Assembly (NCBI RefSeq): GCF_003589925.1
Contig: NZ_CP032382.1
Span: 2,976,001 to 3,040,000 of the forward strand
DNA: 64,000 nucleotides
Source: Chryseolinea soli
GTDB lineage: Bacteria; Bacteroidota; Bacteroidia; Cytophagales; Cyclobacteriaceae
Reading direction: 5' to 3'
The notes under the pieces were generated by a model. That model was not told the origin of the DNA, searched no databases, and saw only the letters and a list, made by a program, of their open reading frames with translations. Shown piece after piece: positions 8,680 through 17,707 of the stretch. Position 1 is the first letter of the stretch. Every line of letters starts with the position of its first letter. A program made the translations under genes and the position numbers.

Positions 8680-10701
8680 TTAGCTGGCTTTGGGCAGCGT
8701 GAAGTAGAACGTACTGCCTTTGCCTTCCTCGCTCTCCACCCAGATCTTGCCGCCGTTTTTCTCCACGAATTCTTTGCAGAGAATGAGGCCGAGACCTGTG
8801 CCCTTTTCGTTGGCCGTGCCCCGTGTGGTATAGGGAGCGGTTTTGTCGAACAGGATCTTGAGCACATCCGTGTTCATGCCCACGCCGTTATCGGCAACCG
8901 AGATCACCCATTGCGGGCCTTTCTCCTGGCTCTTGATGGTGACCTTGCCGCCGTCGTTCGTGAACTTCAGGGCATTGGTCATGAGGTTGCGGATCACGAG
9001 GTTGATGGTGTTGGAATCGGCAAAGCCGATGGTATTTTTCGGTACTTCGTTGACGAGTTCAATGTCTTTGTGGTGCACAGAGCCCAGCAGCTGAATATTT
9101 TCCTCCACGATCTTCTGGATGTCGATCTTGGCGGCTTGCAGGCTTAGCTTGTCCATTTGCAGGAGCGTCCAATCCAACAGGTTGTTGAGGAGCGTGCGCG
9201 TGTGGTTGAAGCGCGCCTTCAGTTCGCGTACGTGACTTGGCAATTCGGTTTCACTCACGGCGCCTTTGTCCAACAGGTCAAGCAAGCCACTGAGCGCGTT
9301 GATGGGCGAGCGCAGGTCGTGCGAAATGATGGAGAAGAATTTGTCCTTCACCTGGTTGAGGCGCTCCAGTTCTTCGCTTCGTCGCTCCATTTCTTCCTGG
9401 TGTTGCAGCAGCAGCATGTTGATCTGCCGGCGGCGACGGCCACTGCGATAAACGGTGATCAGCAGGATAACGGTCAGCGCCACCACCACCACGAGGATGT
9501 TGCGCACGAATTCCTGTTTCTTCAATGCATTGGTTGTATTTTGATCCTTTTGGCTGAGGTAGGCGATCTGTGAATCGCGCGACTCCGTTTCGAGACGCAT
9601 TTGGTCACGGATCAGTTTGCCCTGCATTTCCTGGCTGAACAGCGTATCTTCCAAAAGCTTGAATTGCTTATAATATTCCAGCGACTTTTTGTAGTCTCCT
9701 TTCATTTCCCACAACAGAGAAAGCTGGTTGAAACATTTGATCTCCAACACGCGCGCGTTCAGTTCCTTGGCCACGGCGAGGCTGCTTTCAATTTTGCTGA
9801 GCGCCTGCGCATAGTCGCCTTCTTTGGTGTAGACAATGCCCCGGCCTAACTCCACTTCGGCCACGCCAAACTTGTCTTTAGTGCGGGCATTGAGGATGTA
9901 GGCTGAGTCGTAATGTGCGCGGGCATTTTGAAAGTCGCCCTTGGCCAGGTAGATCGTGGCCAACTTGGAGTGTACTTTGGGCTCCAGTGAATTCACGTGG
10001 AGCCTGCGCGTCAAATCCAGCGCGCGGGTAAGTGTTGCCAACGCCGAGTCATATTCGTTCTTGCGCAGTTGCACATCGCCGATCTCGTCGTATGCATAAG
10101 CGATGCCCTCATCATCCTTTTGCTTCTCGCTCATTTTTTTTGCGAGATTCAGGTGATCCAAGGCGCGTTGGTATTGTCCCAACTCTTTGAATACACGGCC
10201 CACGTTGTGGTAGGCCACCAGCATGCGGAACGTGTCTTTGACGGCCGTGGCAATGCGGTGTGATTGGGTGAAATAGAAAAAGGAATCGTCGTATTCGCCG
10301 AGTTCGTAATAGTCGTTGCCGATGTTGTTATAGTCGCGGGCGATCTTCACGCTGTCTTTTAGACTGATGTCGTTCTCCAGCGAAAGGTTGTCGAAGGTGA
10401 TGGCGGTGCTATGGTCGCCGCTGCTGGTGAGCAAATAGGCCTTGCTTTGGTAGGCAAGCACCTTCAACTCGGGCACGCCCAGTTTTTCGGCCAGGGTCAC
10501 GGCCTCGTCTGTATAGCGCGTGCTGGCGGTAAAGTTTATGTACTGGTTTAGGGTGGACAGGCGGACAAGGGCTCGCACCCGTGTGGAGTCCGGCAACGAA
10601 CCCTTCAGGGCTTTTTGCAAGCTGTCAATTTCATGCGGCGCCTGCGCATGCAGGGCGGCCTGTGAACACACAAAGAGTAAGATCCAAAAAGTCTTTTTCA
10701 C
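8680..10701 (-). CDS. TPR-containing sensor histidine kinase embedded in the nuo operon
   Basis: Membrane histidine kinase of 673 residues. A signal peptide (KKTFWILLFVCSQAALHAQA) leads a periplasmic region of several TPR repeats (about residues 40-380). One transmembrane helix follows near 397-418, then a coiled-coil linker, a HisKA domain with the phospho-acceptor His at 461 in FFSIISHDLRSPI, and a HATPase domain with NLMTNALKFTND, VADNGVGM and GTGLGLILCKEF. No receiver domain is fused and no response regulator is adjacent. The start is GTG, because the signal peptide begins there. It lies five bases after the nuoH stop and 106 bases before nuoI, on the same strand, so it is very likely transcribed with complex I genes. 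Its signal and partner are unknown. Confidence 0.92.
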   Translation of the reverse strand: MKKTFWILLFVCSQAALHAQAPHEIDSLQKALKGSLPDSTRVRALVRLSTLNQYINFTASTRYTDEAVTLAEKLGVPELKVLAYQSKAYLLTSSGDHSTAITFDNLSLENDISLKDSVKIARDYNNIGNDYYELGEYDDSFFYFTQSHRIATAVKDTFRMLVAYHNVGRVFKELGQYQRALDHLNLAKKMSEKQKDDEGIAYAYDEIGDVQLRKNEYDSALATLTRALDLTRRLHVNSLEPKVHSKLATIYLAKGDFQNARAHYDSAYILNARTKDKFGVAEVELGRGIVYTKEGDYAQALSKIESSLAVAKELNARVLEIKCFNQLSLLWEMKGDYKKSLEYYKQFKLLEDTLFSQEMQGKLIRDQMRLETESRDSQIAYLSQKDQNTTNALKKQEFVRNILVVVVALTVILLITVYRSGRRRRQINMLLLQHQEEMERRSEELERLNQVKDKFFSIISHDLRSPINALSGLLDLLDKGAVSETELPSHVRELKARFNHTRTLLNNLLDWTLLQMDKLSLQAAKIDIQKIVEENIQLLGSVHHKDIELVNEVPKNTIGFADSNTINLVIRNLMTNALKFTNDGGKVTIKSQEKGPQWVISVADNGVGMNTDVLKILFDKTAPYTTRGTANEKGTGLGLILCKEFVEKNGGKIWVESEEGKGSTFYFTLPKAS

Positions 10702-10705
10702 GCGA

Positions 10706-11788
10706 TCAACTAAAAATTAATTTCCAAAATCCGCATACAACCACCAATACCAATGCAATCGGTGTCAAATATTTCCATGATACATTCATTAATTGGTCAA
10801 CCCTGAGACGGGGAAAAGTCCATCTCACCCACATTTGCATGGCTACAAAAAACAAGGACTTGGCCAACAACCAAAAAATCCCCCACAAGGTTGATTCCCA
10901 TGAGCCCGCTGCCCCACTAGTCCAATCCGCAAAACGTAGTGCAGCGATGTTCGGTAAGGGAGTGCTCCAGCTGCCAAAAAATAATACTGCCCCTAATATA
11001 CTTACTAAAAGCATCATTCCATATTCGGCCAGCATTATTACAGCCCAGCGGAAACCCGAGTATTCTGTTTGAAAGCCTGCCACCAGTTCCGATTCTGCTT
11101 CCGGCAAATCGAATGGCGCCCGGTTGCACTCGGCCAGGGAGGCTATGAAAAACACAACCCAGGCCACCCACAGCAACGGCATCCGGAAGACATTCCAGGT
11201 GGTGAATCCGCCAACCGTTGTGGTCTCGATGCCCAGCGCGGGGATGCCAAAAAGGTATTGGGGTTCGGTGCTATAGATACTTTGCTGAAGCGAGATCGCT
11301 TGCAAGCTCAGCGTCTCGCAGGTCATGCAAACACACAAGACCGACAAGCCCAAGGGTACTTCGTATGAAATGATCTGCGCCGCCGAACGCATCGTGCCCA
11401 GCATGCTGTATTTGTTGTTGGAACTCCATCCCGCCACGACAATGCCAACGACATCCAGGGAAATGATGGCCAGTAAAAAGAACAGGGCGGTAGAGATGTT
11501 GGCACCGGACCACGTAGGGGCCAGGGGCAGGACGGCAAAGCCGGCGAACACGGCCGCGAAGATGAGCACGGGCGCCAGGCGAAACAGCGAGGCTTCGGCG
11601 CGGGCAGGTACGATGTCTTCTTTTTGGAGGAGTTTCAGCAAGTCGGCTATGGTTTGGGTAATGCCATAATATCCGGTTTCCATGGGGCCCAGGCGGTCCT
11701 GGACAAACGCGGAGATCTTGCGCTCGGCATAGATGGCGATCACCGTATAGAATAACAGGAATGGCAATATAAATACCAGTGTTGTCAA
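10706..11788 (-). CDS. nuoH: NADH-quinone oxidoreductase subunit H
   Basis: Membrane subunit that forms the quinone-binding channel at the junction of the two complex I arms, 360 residues. Signatures include YAERKISAFVQDRLGP near the N-terminus and NRAPFDLPEAESELVAGFQTEYSG, with the conserved acidic residues of the quinone chamber. An in-frame stop at 11807-11809 forces the start to the TTG at 11788 or later, leaving one helix before the AERK motif as expected. It is the first nuo gene here; murI lies upstream on the same strand, 93 bases away, and nuoA-G are absent from the window. Confidence 0.93.
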   Translation of the reverse strand: MTTLVFILPFLLFYTVIAIYAERKISAFVQDRLGPMETGYYGITQTIADLLKLLQKEDIVPARAEASLFRLAPVLIFAAVFAGFAVLPLAPTWSGANISTALFFLLAIISLDVVGIVVAGWSSNNKYSMLGTMRSAAQIISYEVPLGLSVLCVCMTCETLSLQAISLQQSIYSTEPQYLFGIPALGIETTTVGGFTTWNVFRMPLLWVAWVVFFIASLAECNRAPFDLPEAESELVAGFQTEYSGFRWAVIMLAEYGMMLLVSILGAVLFFGSWSTPLPNIAALRFADWTSGAAGSWESTLWGIFWLLAKSLFFVAMQMWVRWTFPRLRVDQLMNVSWKYLTPIALVLVVVCGFWKLIFS

Positions 11789-11815
11789 GGTCGGGCCAAG
11801 GGTCTTTCAAAGAGT

Positions 11816-11828
11816 GCCCAAATTGGGC
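11816..11828. promoter_or_regulatory. Short palindrome upstream of nuoH
   Basis: A 13-base palindrome, GCCCAAATTGGGC, sits in the 93-base gap between murI and nuoH, within an AT-rich stretch. It has six-base arms around a central base, so it could be a dimeric repressor site or a weak RNA hairpin. There is no T-run, so it is a poor intrinsic terminator. The regulatory role is inference only. Confidence 0.25.
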
Positions 11829-11881
11829 AATTTATACTTTAGTATTTTTTATTTTTTCTACCGAAAAGTACATCGGTCGTA

Positions 11882-12694
11882 TCAGTTCCACAAGGGGTGT
11901 TTTTCCAGCCTGACATCATCGTGAAAGAACATGCGGGCTGAAGCCTCGAACGACTCGGTATAGTCCGACACCAGGAAATGGTGCTGTACCCGGGCCGTGG
12001 TATTCAATAATTTTTCGTTTTCAAGGTATTGTCGCAGGGCCCTGGCAATGATTTCCGAAGAGTCCAGAATGGTCATGCGCTCGCCATAGAAGGCGGCGAT
12101 CTCGCGTTTAATAAGGGGGTAATGGGTACAGGCCAGGATCAGCGCGTCGATGCCGTGCAGGCTTTCCTCGCCTAAATATTGGGCGATGATCTCATGGCTG
12201 ATCTGGTTGTTGAAGAAGCCTTCCTCGATCATCGGCGCCAGCAACGGGGTGGCCAGCGAACGCAGGGTAATCCCCTGTTGGCCCTCCTCCACCTTGCGGG
12301 CATACACGCCCGACTGCACGGTGCGCTTGGTGCCGATGAGGCCCACCTTTTTGCCCCCAAAGCGCTGCAACACCAAGTCCACCATCGGGTCGATCACGTT
12401 GATGATATGCACGTCGTTGCGCACATATTCTTTTAGCAACTCGTAGGCAGCCGAGGAGGCGGAATTGCAGGCGATGACAATAACCTTACATCCCTTTCGG
12501 AGCAAAACGTCGGCAATTTTGATGGAATAGGCTTGGATGGCCGCCTCCGACTTGTCGCCGTACGGTAGGTGGGCCGTGTCGCCAAAATAGATGAGGCTTT
12601 CCTGTGGCAGCAGGTTTCGGATGGCGTGTGCCACGGTGAGACCGCCGATACCGCTGTCGAAGACTCCGATAGGATGTGAAGCCGATACGTTCAT
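11882..12694 (-). CDS. murI: Glutamate racemase
   Basis: Converts L-glutamate to D-glutamate for peptidoglycan. Visible family motifs are GVFDSGIGGLTVA at the N-terminus, YFGDTAHLPYG, VIACNSASSAA with the first catalytic Cys, and ALILACTHYPLI with the second catalytic Cys. The length, 270 residues, is normal. ATG at 12694 (MNVSASHPIG) is preferred to a TTG four codons upstream. It lies upstream of nuoH on the same strand but is functionally unrelated. Confidence 0.95.
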   Translation of the reverse strand: MNVSASHPIGVFDSGIGGLTVAHAIRNLLPQESLIYFGDTAHLPYGDKSEAAIQAYSIKIADVLLRKGCKVIVIACNSASSAAYELLKEYVRNDVHIINVIDPMVDLVLQRFGGKKVGLIGTKRTVQSGVYARKVEEGQQGITLRSLATPLLAPMIEEGFFNNQISHEIIAQYLGEESLHGIDALILACTHYPLIKREIAAFYGERMTILDSSEIIARALRQYLENEKLLNTTARVQHHFLVSDYTESFEASARMFFHDDVRLEKHPLWN

Positions 12695-12756
12695 ACAACG
12701 CGCCAATATACGGGTTGGACGCGTGTGGGAAACAGCCTTGAGGTAAAAGTATTTTT

Positions 12757-13494
12757 TTACGCGACGTTAGCGGAGAGCTTGGCAACGGTGACCTCGTGTT
12801 GTTCACGATGGCCGCAGTACGAGCATTTGTAGTGTTTCAACAAAATCCCGGGCTCGCCCAAGGTAGGGGCTTTTTCGATCTCTTCGCGGGCAATGCTCAT
12901 GGTGAAATAGCCGCACTCCGAGCATTCTTCGGCATGCTGATAGGCAGGGTATTTTTCAATTTTTTTGAACCCGGTTGCCTCATCCACCCACACATCGTAA
13001 TCGATTGAATGGATCACGCCGTCGGCGCGTTGTGCCTCGTCGAGGTGATGTTCCTCTTCCGATTCGCTGAGCTTGCGCATGGGGTTGCCTGCCGGCGAGA
13101 TGCGGGGCGTGTTGCGCAGCCGCGCGAGTCGCTTTTCGAGCTGGCGCGGATAGTAAATGCGCACCAGGCTATAGAACACGAAGTAGGCGATCACCGCAAA
13201 TCCTGCCGTGACGAATATACGGACGAAGAACCACCGTGTGCCCTCACGGGCGATCTTCTCCGTGGCAATGGTGTTGGCATAGATGACCACCGCCGCAATG
13301 AAGGCTATCATGGCGTACCAGAAGTACTTGATCTCGTTGAGATTGACATAGTCGTACTTCTCTTTGAGATCTTTGATCTGGAATACCTTGAACTCATGAT
13401 ACAAAAGGATCAATACACCCAACGCAATGCACATAACGGAGCCCACATACATGTATTGATCCCACGTGCTTAAGAAGGTTGACGTGGTTTCCAT
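12757..13494 (-). CDS. Three-helix membrane protein with C-terminal zinc ribbon
   Basis: Unrecognised protein of 245 residues. After METTSTFLSTWDQ there are three hydrophobic segments (roughly residues 16-34, 58-76 and 89-112), a basic stretch (YYPRQLEKRLARLR), and an acidic cytoplasmic domain. Near the C-terminus two CxxC knuckles (CSECG and CSYCG, about 40 residues apart) look like a zinc ribbon. An ATG at 13494 is chosen over a start 18 codons upstream because the upstream residues run into the divergent intergenic region. The gene diverges from the histidine kinase at 13626. No function can be assigned. Confidence 0.7.
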   Translation of the reverse strand: METTSTFLSTWDQYMYVGSVMCIALGVLILLYHEFKVFQIKDLKEKYDYVNLNEIKYFWYAMIAFIAAVVIYANTIATEKIAREGTRWFFVRIFVTAGFAVIAYFVFYSLVRIYYPRQLEKRLARLRNTPRISPAGNPMRKLSESEEEHHLDEAQRADGVIHSIDYDVWVDEATGFKKIEKYPAYQHAEECSECGYFTMSIAREEIEKAPTLGEPGILLKHYKCSYCGHREQHEVTVAKLSANVA

Positions 13495-13625
13495 AGGGAT
13501 TAAATTTTGATATACTAATATATACAAAAATATTCTATCGAATGCCAACGCCGACTGTCATTCTTTTGATGCCAGACGCTATTTTTGCGGTTTACTTCGT
13601 GTGTTTTTTTGCTATTTATACAAAC

Positions 13626-15623
13626 ATGATTGAATCGTGCCGCAAGTTTGGGTCTATCGCTTTCTTTATCGTCGCCAGCGTGCTGGTAGGGGACCAGGTG
13701 CACGGTCAGGCGCTGGCGAGTGTCAGCACAAAAAAAGCGCTCACCGAACTGGAGATCGATAGTCTGATCCATGCTTTCGACGCCCTGCCGTTGGCGGAGG
13801 CCGAGAAGATCCTGGGACAGGAAGTCCAAAACACAAGCCCGTCCAAGGGACAACTCCAGTCGCTGCGCATCCTGGCCCAAGTGCAACTTCACAAAGGCAA
13901 AACGGTGGAGGCCTTGCAAGTGGCGGAAGAAATTTTGCAGGGCGCCGAACGATTAAAACAACATTCCGAAAAAGGACCGGCCCTGTTTCTCATGGGCAGC
14001 ATCTACAACCAGGAGAACCTGAAGGAAAAAGCGCTGGATGCCTTTCTGAAGGCCGCACCCTGGAGCGAAAAATACGGAGAACCCTACGAATCATTTGCCA
14101 ACTACTACCAGGCCGGCTATATCCAATACCACGGTGAAAATTATGAGGCCGCCATTGACCTGCTGAACCGGGCCTTGCGCATTTACCAAATGCATGCCCA
14201 GGACTTCAAGGTGAAAGTGAGACGATTTGATGTCATGAACAGTTGGAACACACTGGGTCTGGCCTACATGAAGCTGGAGAACTTTGCTTCATCGTTCATT
14301 GCCCTGCGAGCGGCGCGTAAAATGGCGGAAGAAGATCGCAATGAATTTTGGGAAGGCCTTACCATCGGCAACCTCGGGACGCTTTATTTTAAAACAGGTC
14401 AGTACGATTCAGCGTTGTTGATGACGGCTGTTGACAAGCGTATCAGCCTGCGGTACCGGGAGTGGCACAATGCGGCCAATGCCATTTTTGTGATGGGCAA
14501 TACCTATGAGGCTCTCGGCAAACACCTGGAGGCCCGCAAAGCATTTGACACGGTCGGGGTGTTGATCCGGGCCCACCAGTTTATCATGCCGCAATACTAT
14601 AGCAAGGTGGCCGGATTCTATGCCGAAGCCGGCGATCATAAAACAGCCTACACCTTCATAAAAAAATTTCAGGCCGAGCACGACTCGTTATTGGCTCGCC
14701 AAAATTCGAAGGAGCGTGCCTATTTACAAGCGGCCTATGATTTTGATAAGAAGCTGGCCAACCACAGCCTGGTCGTAAAAGAAAATCAACTGAAAGACGA
14801 GCAACTCAAAAACCAATCGTATCTGATGGCGACGATAGGGTTAGGGTTGGGAATGGCGTTGGTGCTCATCTCTTTTTTGTATCGGCGAAACCGCTTTCGC
14901 AAAAAGGTGAATAAGGATTTGGAGGACAAGGTGAAAACCCGCACCCGCAAGCTGTTGGAGGCCAATCGCGAGCTCGACACATTTCTCTACCGCTCTTCGC
15001 ACGACCTGCGACGTCCCATCACCACCATCATCGGACTGAACAACATCGGCCAGTACCTCATCAAGGAGGACATTGCCCGCGAGATCCTGCATAAAGTGAA
15101 CACCACAGCCCAGGCGATGGACCAGATGTTGCTAAAACTGACCACGGCCCATGACCTCAACAGCCATGTGGTGGAACTCTCCATCATCCGGCTCAACGAA
15201 CTGGTCTCGGAAGTGATCAAGAAATTTGAAGCCGACCTCCAGGAGCAACAGATCGCCGTGTCGGTAGCGGTGGAGGATGTGCGGTTTGTATCCGACGAAA
15301 AATTGCTCCGCATCATTATCATGAACCTCATCGATAACGCCATACACTTCACCAGCCCGGAACATCTTAATTGCATCGACATCCGTGTCTATGATGGCCA
15401 CGGCACGGTGAACCTGGAGATCCGCGACCGGGGGGTGGGCATTGCTCAACCCTTCCGCAACGAGATCTTCAAACCCTTCTTCCGCGGCAGCGACCGTTCC
15501 AAAGGCAATGGCCTGGGTCTCTACCTGGTGAAAAAAGCCCTGGACCGGCTGGGTGGTAAAATCAATTTTGAGTCCGAGATCGGAAAGGGGACATCGTTCT
15601 CCATCTCCATTCCCAACGTATAA
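13626..15623 (+). CDS. TPR-containing sensor histidine kinase
   Basis: Histidine kinase of 665 residues. The N-terminus MIESCRKFGSIAFFIVASVL is a signal peptide, followed by TPR repeats to about residue 370, one transmembrane helix (SYLMATIGLGLGMALVLISF, about 402-421), a coiled coil, a HisKA-like domain with His 459 in YRSSHDLRRPI, and a HATPase domain with NLIDNAIHF, DRGVGIA and GNGLGLYLVKKAL. The frame is open upstream to 13542, but the signal peptide argues for ATG 13626. The architecture matches the kinase at 8680-10701, though the sequences are clearly diverged. No response regulator is adjacent. Confidence 0.9.
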   Translation: MIESCRKFGSIAFFIVASVLVGDQVHGQALASVSTKKALTELEIDSLIHAFDALPLAEAEKILGQEVQNTSPSKGQLQSLRILAQVQLHKGKTVEALQVAEEILQGAERLKQHSEKGPALFLMGSIYNQENLKEKALDAFLKAAPWSEKYGEPYESFANYYQAGYIQYHGENYEAAIDLLNRALRIYQMHAQDFKVKVRRFDVMNSWNTLGLAYMKLENFASSFIALRAARKMAEEDRNEFWEGLTIGNLGTLYFKTGQYDSALLMTAVDKRISLRYREWHNAANAIFVMGNTYEALGKHLEARKAFDTVGVLIRAHQFIMPQYYSKVAGFYAEAGDHKTAYTFIKKFQAEHDSLLARQNSKERAYLQAAYDFDKKLANHSLVVKENQLKDEQLKNQSYLMATIGLGLGMALVLISFLYRRNRFRKKVNKDLEDKVKTRTRKLLEANRELDTFLYRSSHDLRRPITTIIGLNNIGQYLIKEDIAREILHKVNTTAQAMDQMLLKLTTAHDLNSHVVELSIIRLNELVSEVIKKFEADLQEQQIAVSVAVEDVRFVSDEKLLRIIIMNLIDNAIHFTSPEHLNCIDIRVYDGHGTVNLEIRDRGVGIAQPFRNEIFKPFFRGSDRSKGNGLGLYLVKKALDRLGGKINFESEIGKGTSFSISIPNV

Positions 15624-15684
15624 CGCCCGGCGCATAATTGCCCGCCCGGTTCGCGTCACGCCAATAAATTCGTATTATTGTGCC

Positions 15685-15706
15685 CTTGACACAACCTTGA
15701 CACAAC
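15685..15706. promoter_or_regulatory. Perfect tandem 11-base repeat just upstream of fabI
   Basis: CTTGACACAAC occurs twice in immediate succession, ending 16 bases before the fabI ATG. The unit of 11 bases is about one helical turn, so two bound proteins would face the same side. The sequence TATTATTG, one mismatch from the Bacteroidota TAnnTTTG box, lies just before it, which would put the repeat near the transcription start. A regulator site is inferred, not shown. Confidence 0.4.
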
Positions 15707-15722
15707 GACAATCTAAAGAATC

Positions 15723-16535
15723 ATGGCCAACAACTTATTGAAAGGAAAACGTGGTATCATTTTCGGTGCCCTGGATGAGAACTCCATCGCCTGGAAAACC
15801 GCCTTGAAAGTAAAAGAGGAAGGTGGATCGTTTACCCTCACCAACGCGCCCATCGCCATGCGTATGGGAAAGATCAATGAACTCGCCAAAGCCTGTGATA
15901 CGGAAGTGATCTCCGCCGATGCCACATCGGAAGAGGACCTCAAGAATCTCTTCGTCAAATCCATGGAGCTCCTGGGGGGCAAGATCGATTTTGTGCTCCA
16001 CTCTATCGGCATGAGCCCCAATATCCGCAAGGGAAAAGAATACGGCGACATGAACTACGACTGGTATCTGAAAACGATCGACATCTCGGCGCTCTCGTTC
16101 CACAAAATTCTGCAGACCGCCGAAAAGCTGGATGCCATGAACGAGTGGGGTTCCATCGTCGGCCTCAGCTACATCGCGGCACAGCGTTCATACCCCGACT
16201 ACACCGACATGGCGCAAGCCAAAGCCATGCTGGAATCCATTGCCCGCAGCTATGGTGCGCGGTTCGCGAAACTGAAGAAGGTGCGCGTGAACACCATCTC
16301 TCAGTCGCCCACCAAAACCACCGCCGGTGCCGGCATTTCCGGCTTCGACGTGTTCTTCGACTTTGCCAACATGATGTCGCCCCTGGGTAACGCTACCGCA
16401 GAAGATTGCGCGGCCTACATCGCCGTACTGTTCTCGGACTTCACCCGCATGGTCACCATGCAAAACCTGATGCACGACGGCGGCTTCTCCAGCACCGGCA
16501 TCACCCAGGAAATGGTTGACCGACTGTCTAAATAA
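15723..16535 (+). CDS. fabI: Enoyl-[acyl-carrier-protein] reductase I
   Basis: NADH-dependent reduction of the enoyl-ACP double bond, the last step of each fatty-acid elongation cycle. It is a 270-residue short-chain dehydrogenase-like protein with the FabI-specific N-terminal block GKRGIIFGALDENSIAWKTA. The catalytic Tyr 160 and Lys 167 lie in YTDMAQAK (Y-x6-K), after LSYIAAQRSYPD. RVNTISQSPTKTTAGAGI is the substrate-loop region. The start is ATG at 15723. ispE follows on the same strand after 63 bases. Confidence 0.96.
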   Translation: MANNLLKGKRGIIFGALDENSIAWKTALKVKEEGGSFTLTNAPIAMRMGKINELAKACDTEVISADATSEEDLKNLFVKSMELLGGKIDFVLHSIGMSPNIRKGKEYGDMNYDWYLKTIDISALSFHKILQTAEKLDAMNEWGSIVGLSYIAAQRSYPDYTDMAQAKAMLESIARSYGARFAKLKKVRVNTISQSPTKTTAGAGISGFDVFFDFANMMSPLGNATAEDCAAYIAVLFSDFTRMVTMQNLMHDGGFSSTGITQEMVDRLSK

Positions 16536-16598
16536 AATTTTCCCGGTTGGGCTTTGTATGGCGTTTCAAGCCACAAAGCCCAACCCCTTTCAACGCCC

Positions 16599-17408
16599 AT
16601 GGTTTCCTTCCCGCCCTGCAAGATCAACCTCGGCCTGAACATCCTCAGCAAGCGCCCCGACGGCTATCACAACCTGGAAACCTGTTTCTATCCCATCCCC
16701 TGGACCGATATTTTAGAAGTTATCCCCGCTGACCGATTTGGCTTTACGCAAACCGGCCAGCCCGTTCCCGGAAAGGCCGAGGATAACCTTTGCATCAAGG
16801 CCTATGAACTTTTGCGGGACGAGCATCGCCTTCCCCCGGTAAAGATCCATCTCCACAAGATCATCCCCATGGGCGCTGGACTAGGAGGAGGGTCTTCGGA
16901 CGCGGCCCACACCCTGCGGTTGCTTAACACGGTTTTCCAACTCCAACAATCGCCTGCGCAACTGGCAGGCTACGCCGCGCAACTGGGCAGCGACTGCGCA
17001 TTCTTTACCCAAGACCAACCGATGTTGGGCGAAGGCAGGGGGGAAGTGCTCTCCGCGACCCCGGTAAGCCTTCAAAAGAAATTTATCGCGCTGGTCAAAC
17101 CCGACATCCATGTCTCCACCGCCGAAGCCTACGCCGGAATAACACCACGCCAACCCGAACAGTCTTTACGAACCTTGATCACTCGCTATCCTGTGGAGGA
17201 ATGGCGACACTGGATCAGGAATGATTTTGAAGCAACTGTTTTTAAGAAGCACCCCGTACTTCAATCTGTAAAAGAAAAGCTCTATGCATCCGGAGCGTTA
17301 TATGCCAGCATGAGCGGATCAGGCGCTGCATTGTTTGGGATCTTTGATAAGCCCGTCGACTTACAAACAAGCTTTCCGGACATGACGATGTGGTCGGGGA
17401 GTATTTAA
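16599..17408 (+). CDS. ispE: 4-diphosphocytidyl-2-C-methyl-D-erythritol kinase
   Basis: GHMP-family kinase of the non-mevalonate isoprenoid pathway. It has 269 residues. The N-terminal substrate block CKINLGLNILSKRPDGYHNL and the ATP-binding glycine loop PMGAGLGGGSSDAAHTL are both typical, and SGSGAALFGIF near the C-terminus is the third GHMP motif. The ATG at 16599 (MVSFPPCKINLG) fits the family start; the frame stays open 15 codons upstream only through unlikely sequence. Confidence 0.95.
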   Translation: MVSFPPCKINLGLNILSKRPDGYHNLETCFYPIPWTDILEVIPADRFGFTQTGQPVPGKAEDNLCIKAYELLRDEHRLPPVKIHLHKIIPMGAGLGGGSSDAAHTLRLLNTVFQLQQSPAQLAGYAAQLGSDCAFFTQDQPMLGEGRGEVLSATPVSLQKKFIALVKPDIHVSTAEAYAGITPRQPEQSLRTLITRYPVEEWRHWIRNDFEATVFKKHPVLQSVKEKLYASGALYASMSGSGAALFGIFDKPVDLQTSFPDMTMWSGSI

Positions 17409-17445
17409 AGAATCTTCCCCAAAATATTCGCGAGGCCAGCATGCC

Positions 17446-17472
17446 CTTTTGTTGGTGTCCCACCAACAAAAG
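17446..17472. repeat. Hairpin repeat, copy A
   Basis: Perfect 12-base-pair inverted repeat: CTTTTGTTGGTG, loop TCC, CACCAACAAAAG. The core GTTGGTG/CACCAAC is shared with the copies at 17538, 17659 and 36344. The bases after the 3' arm (TTGTTTTGGG) resemble those after copy B (TTGTGGGGAG), so the shared unit extends past the hairpin. Confidence 0.75.
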
Positions 17473-17537
17473 TTGTTTTGGGATATTATCAATCCAGGCC
17501 AACAATAATGGGATTCATTTCTTTAAAGCGTCCCCGC

Positions 17538-17565
17538 CTTTGTTGGTGTTCTTCACCAATAAAAG
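17538..17565. repeat. Hairpin repeat, copy B
   Basis: CTTTGTTGGTG, loop TTCTT, then CACCAATAAAAG. The stem is about ten pairs with one G-T wobble and one bulged base. The loop is the reverse complement of the AAGAA loop in copies C and D, so this copy is either the same element in opposite orientation or a decayed copy. Confidence 0.7.
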
Positions 17566-17658
17566 TTGTGGGGAGCATCATTAAATAATGGTTGTTATTT
17601 TTAGTGTGAATCCGTTGTGGATAAATAACTAATATGGTGCGATGGGACACTGAATGAA

Positions 17659-17683
17659 CTTGTTGGTGAAGAACACCAACAAG
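17659..17683. repeat. Hairpin repeat, copy C
   Basis: Perfect ten-pair stem: CTTGTTGGTG, loop AAGAA, CACCAACAAG. It differs from copy D at 36344 by a paired change (T-A in place of A-T at the second stem position), and both copies are flanked by GAA on the left and GGC on the right. Confidence 0.75.
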
Positions 17684-17707
17684 GGCCCGTTGGGCGGTGT
17701 GCAGTTT

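Larger units (their letters stand above)
17409..17707. other. Gene-poor stretch with three hairpin repeats
   Basis: About 300 bases between ispE and the EamA gene with no convincing reading frame. It contains three of the four copies of the hairpin family annotated separately (17446, 17538, 17659). The material between is AT-rich. ispE and the EamA gene converge here, so the hairpins may act as terminators for either direction, but no T-run follows any of them. Confidence 0.7.

Noticed and set aside
17390..17584. Small plus-strand frame of 64 codons after ispE
   Set aside because: It overlaps the end of ispE and crosses repeat copies A and B; composition is not protein-like.
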